This document shows positions 5,825 through 7,462 of a DNA stretch of 7,462 nucleotides, piece after piece; position 1 is the first letter of the stretch, and each line of letters starts with the position of its first letter. The notes below the pieces were generated by a model. It searched no databases. It worked only from the letters and a program-made list of their open reading frames with translations, and was not told the origin of the DNA. The translations under genes and the position numbers were made by a program. The stretch comes from Bacteroidales bacterium. GTDB taxonomy: Bacteria > Bacteroidota > Bacteroidia > Bacteroidales > Paludibacteraceae. The stretch lies in the NCBI GenBank assembly GCA_900769555.1, contig CAAGHA010000107.1, forward strand, positions 1 to 7,462, read 5' to 3'.

Positions 5825-6766
5825 ATGACCTCCCAAACAGTAAAAAATAGTTATTTCTATACCGGTGACCATTTAGGTTCCACCTCATTGGTGACAGATA
5901 ATGATGGAAACGTAGTGCAAAGTGTGGCTTACATCCCATACGGCGAGGTTTTTGTAGAGGAGCGTAACGGAGCATGGAATACACCTTACTTGTTTAATTC
6001 CAAGGAGTTAGACGAAGAAACAGGATTTTACTATTATGGCGCACGATATTTAAACCCAACAAATGGCATGTGGTTGAGCGCAGATCCGTTGTGGGAGAAG
6101 TATGTGGGGATGAGTCCATATCAATATTGTAACCTTAATCCATTGCGGTTTGTTGACCCTACTGGAATGGCAGGTTATGAAATTAATAATGAAACAGGAG
6201 AATATTGGTGGAATCCTGATGTAACTGCAGATAATGTCGCAGATGGTTTTACGTACATTGGTATTCCAAAGGAAAATATGTTGAATGAGGTGGAAGTAAT
6301 TGCTCCACAAAAAGGAATTAATCAAAATGAATTCGTTGCGCCCCCAAAGTCAGATTTATCTTTTGATTTCCCTGATAATATTCAATTAAATTTTGGAGGA
6401 ACCCTTATTGCAGTAGGAGGATTTACGGGGCGAATTTCTTTTGGTTGGTTTTGGAAAAAAGGAATAGATGGACTTTATGTCAGCGCTAGTTTAGGTGAAG
6501 GTTTCGGATTAGATGTTGGAGCCAGTGGAACAATAGAATTAGGATGGAATAGTGGTGACAAAGGTGATTGTATCAATAGTCTTAATGGGTTTTCTAATTA
6601 TGTTTCAGGTGGAGTAGCTTTTCTCACTGGCGGATATAACCAGTCTTTTGACGGGAAATATAGATCTGTTGAATTTGGGGTATCAGCGGGGACAAAATCA
6701 CTCCCAACTCTTTCAGGAAGTTCAGGAGTAACATACACATGGGTCTTGTTAGGAGACGACGAATGA
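5825..6766 (+). CDS. Headless Rhs core-tip protein, module 4, beta-rich glycine-rich tip
   Basis: This 313-residue protein starts at ATG 5825 after an A-rich leader (5797-5824), exactly 18 nt before its Rhs core, with no YD shell or signal peptide. Residues 7-115 are the core, ending in FVDPTGM. Residues 116-147 are a linker (MAGYEINNETG, YWWNPDVTADNVADGF, TYIG) of a kind common after Bacteroidota Rhs cores and shared with module 2. LNEVEVIAPQKG (153-164) resembles the very end of the first Rhs protein. Residues ~185-309 are strongly beta-like, with alternating polar and hydrophobic residues and many Gly and Ser (GGTLIAVGGFTGRISFGWFW, LYVSASLGEGFGLDVGASG, VEFGVSAGT). I recognise no catalytic motif. 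The pattern would suit a beta-barrel or pore-like tip, but this is inference. Its TGA overlaps an ATG (6763-6766), as in module 2. Confidence 0.85.
   Translation: MTSQTVKNSYFYTGDHLGSTSLVTDNDGNVVQSVAYIPYGEVFVEERNGAWNTPYLFNSKELDEETGFYYYGARYLNPTNGMWLSADPLWEKYVGMSPYQYCNLNPLRFVDPTGMAGYEINNETGEYWWNPDVTADNVADGFTYIGIPKENMLNEVEVIAPQKGINQNEFVAPPKSDLSFDFPDNIQLNFGGTLIAVGGFTGRISFGWFWKKGIDGLYVSASLGEGFGLDVGASGTIELGWNSGDKGDCINSLNGFSNYVSGGVAFLTGGYNQSFDGKYRSVEFGVSAGTKSLPTLSGSSGVTYTWVLLGDDE
5843..6169 (+). repeat. Rhs core copy 4 (327 nt)
   Basis: The copy aligns without gaps to the other three. Its 5' block (LVTDNDGNVVQSVAYIPYGEV, DNA about 5887-5949) follows copy 1. Its middle (NSKELDEETGFYYY) follows copy 2. 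NPTNGMWLS and DPLWEK return to copy 1. The end (EKYVGMSPY, YCNLNPLRFVDPTGM) follows copy 2. Confidence 0.9.
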
Positions 6767-6873
6767 TTAAAACAAGTAGCATGCATAATTACTATAAAAT
6801 AAGATATGATAGAACTGATGTTCATGCTTTATATAAACAAAAAGTATGGATTATTCTGCTTTTTTTAGTGTGA
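6763..6873 (+). pseudogene. Short ATGA-coupled reading frame, possible 5' part of the module 4 immunity gene
   Basis: An ATG overlaps the module 4 toxin stop (ATGA, 6763-6766) just as in module 2, and opens a 36-codon frame (MIKTSSMHNYYKIRYDRT, ending KVWIILLFLV) that stops at 6871-6873. The stop comes right after a run of seven T (6860-6866). One extra T, or a -1 ribosomal slip there, would join it to the downstream frame and give one 167-residue protein. It may be the true beginning of a gene broken by an indel or regulated by slippage, or a chance open frame. Confidence 0.4.
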
Positions 6874-7265
6874 AAAAAAAATATTTATGCTCGTTTGATA
6901 AACGTAAAAATTGTTTGTATGTAAAAGAGAATAATTGTAGGAATTCATTATCACCACAGATTATTTTGTATTGTGTCAATGATACTACAGAGATTATATG
7001 TAAATATACATTAAAAGCTTATTTCTTTTTTTATTTTCTCTTTCTCTCCCCTTTTTTGATTCTTTCTATGGCGCTTATAGATGGAGCCGAGATTCCATTT
7101 AAAACTTTGATTATTTTTGGTACATTCTTTGGGATAGCATTTGTTTTTTTTGCAATAGTACATAAATTATTCTTTGTAAATGTATTTTTAGAATTTAAAA
7201 AGGATTTTGAAAAGTGTTCTAATTTAAGAGAGAAAGAAATTATTTCTTGTTGGAAATTTTTTTAA
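6846..7265 (+). CDS. Two-transmembrane small protein, immunity candidate for module 4 (start uncertain)
   Basis: Read from ATG 6846, the first start available in this frame (stops lie just upstream), the protein is 139 residues. It has a polar, Cys- and Lys-rich N-terminal part (KKKYLCSFDKRKNCLYVKEN). Two hydrophobic segments follow, at about 57-77 (KAYFFFYFLFLSPFLILSMAL) and 87-112 (TLIIFGTFFGIAFVFFAIV), and then a charged tail (EFKKDFEKCSNLREKE). No family was recognised. It begins 79 nt after the toxin stop, unlike the 4-nt gap or overlaps of the other modules, and a coupled ATG exists in another frame, so the start or the frame may be disturbed near T7 (6860-6866) and A9 (6873-6881). As in module 3, a two-pass membrane protein follows a toxin-like tip, so immunity is the likeliest role. 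Confidence 0.68.
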   Translation: MDYSAFFSVKKKYLCSFDKRKNCLYVKENNCRNSLSPQIILYCVNDTTEIICKYTLKAYFFFYFLFLSPFLILSMALIDGAEIPFKTLIIFGTFFGIAFVFFAIVHKLFFVNVFLEFKKDFEKCSNLREKEIISCWKFF

Positions 7266-7462
7266 TTTGCAAAATAATTGAGGTAAGTGGAAACGACATT
7301 CATTTCACATCCGGATTTATAATTCCCTTTCTCTTAGAAAGAATTGAAGATTCCATTTAGAAACGCAAGATTTTTTTATAAGATATTATGAAAAACACTG
7401 CGGGGGAAGCCATGCGGCGGGGGCGCAAAGCCCCCAAGAGCGTTCAATAGCATTACAAAAAA
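7266..7462. other. Non-coding end of window with a strong GC hairpin
   Basis: No convincing gene is seen here. A small inverted repeat (CTTTCT at 7327-7332 with AGAAAG at 7336-7341) has no T-tract after it. From 7399 the base composition changes abruptly to GC-rich. GGGGGC (7419-7424) pairs with GCCCCC (7430-7435) across GCAAA, and two near copies of a GCGGGGG-type string precede or enter the stem (7399-7405 and 7417-7423). The stem lacks a following T run on either strand, so it is not a standard intrinsic terminator. It may be the edge of another repeat or mobile element that continues beyond the window. Confidence 0.5.

Noticed and set aside
2509..6169. Four spaced similar blocks, considered as a CRISPR or an insertion-sequence array.
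   Set aside because: The blocks are 327 nt, coding, in frame, and match the Rhs core. They lack terminal inverted repeats and there is no transposase.
7234..7263. AAGAAA-TTA-TTTCTT hairpin with a T run a few bases later, considered as a terminator for the last gene.
   Set aside because: The stem is short and nearly all A/T, lies inside the coding sequence, and is separated from the T run by several bases.

Overview
The window is a stretch of a polymorphic-toxin (Rhs/YD-repeat) island, very probably from a member of the Bacteroidota and most likely a Bacteroidales relative. This is inferred from the Rhs core wording (DHLGST, YIPYGE, NGKELDEETG, YYYGARYLNP, GMWLS.DPL), A-rich leaders in place of Shine-Dalgarno sites, the exported and lipoprotein immunity-like proteins, and the AT-rich tips. 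No taxonomic marker gene is present, so the species cannot be named. All convincing genes are on the + strand. No rRNA, tRNA, CRISPR array or transposase was seen.

Layout: the window opens inside a large Rhs protein whose N-terminus lies to the left. It contributes its last YD repeats, the Rhs core (918-1244) and a C-terminal tip that reads as a JAB-like metallopeptidase toxin (to 1892). A small gene with a signal peptide follows 4 nt later (1897-2346), the probable immunity gene. A compact GC-rich hairpin block (2361-2451) then separates this pair from three further modules. Each has the same plan: a short CDS that starts only 18 nt before the Rhs core, runs through the 109-codon core, and switches to an unrelated tip, followed by a tightly coupled small gene for an envelope protein. 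Module 2 is 2491-3444 (unrecognised tip) plus 3441-4292 (lipoprotein). Module 3 is 4355-5329 (Gly/Ala-rich pretoxin plus unknown tip) plus 5319-5711 (two membrane segments). Module 4 is 5825-6766 (beta-rich tip) plus 6846-7265 (two membrane segments), the last possibly frameshifted. The final ~200 bp are non-coding and end in another GC-rich hairpin.

How it may work: the leading full-length Rhs protein would be the delivered weapon, and the three headless core-tip genes plus their partners would be a downstream store of alternative tips. The four cores are exactly alignable (327 nt, no gaps) but mosaic: different blocks pair different copies. This is the footprint expected if the cores recombine with each other and so exchange tips. 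All four putative immunity proteins carry export or membrane signals, which suggests that the toxins act in the envelope or must be met there. Toxin activity, immunity function and tip switching are inferences from architecture; only the JAB-like tip was recognised as a family.
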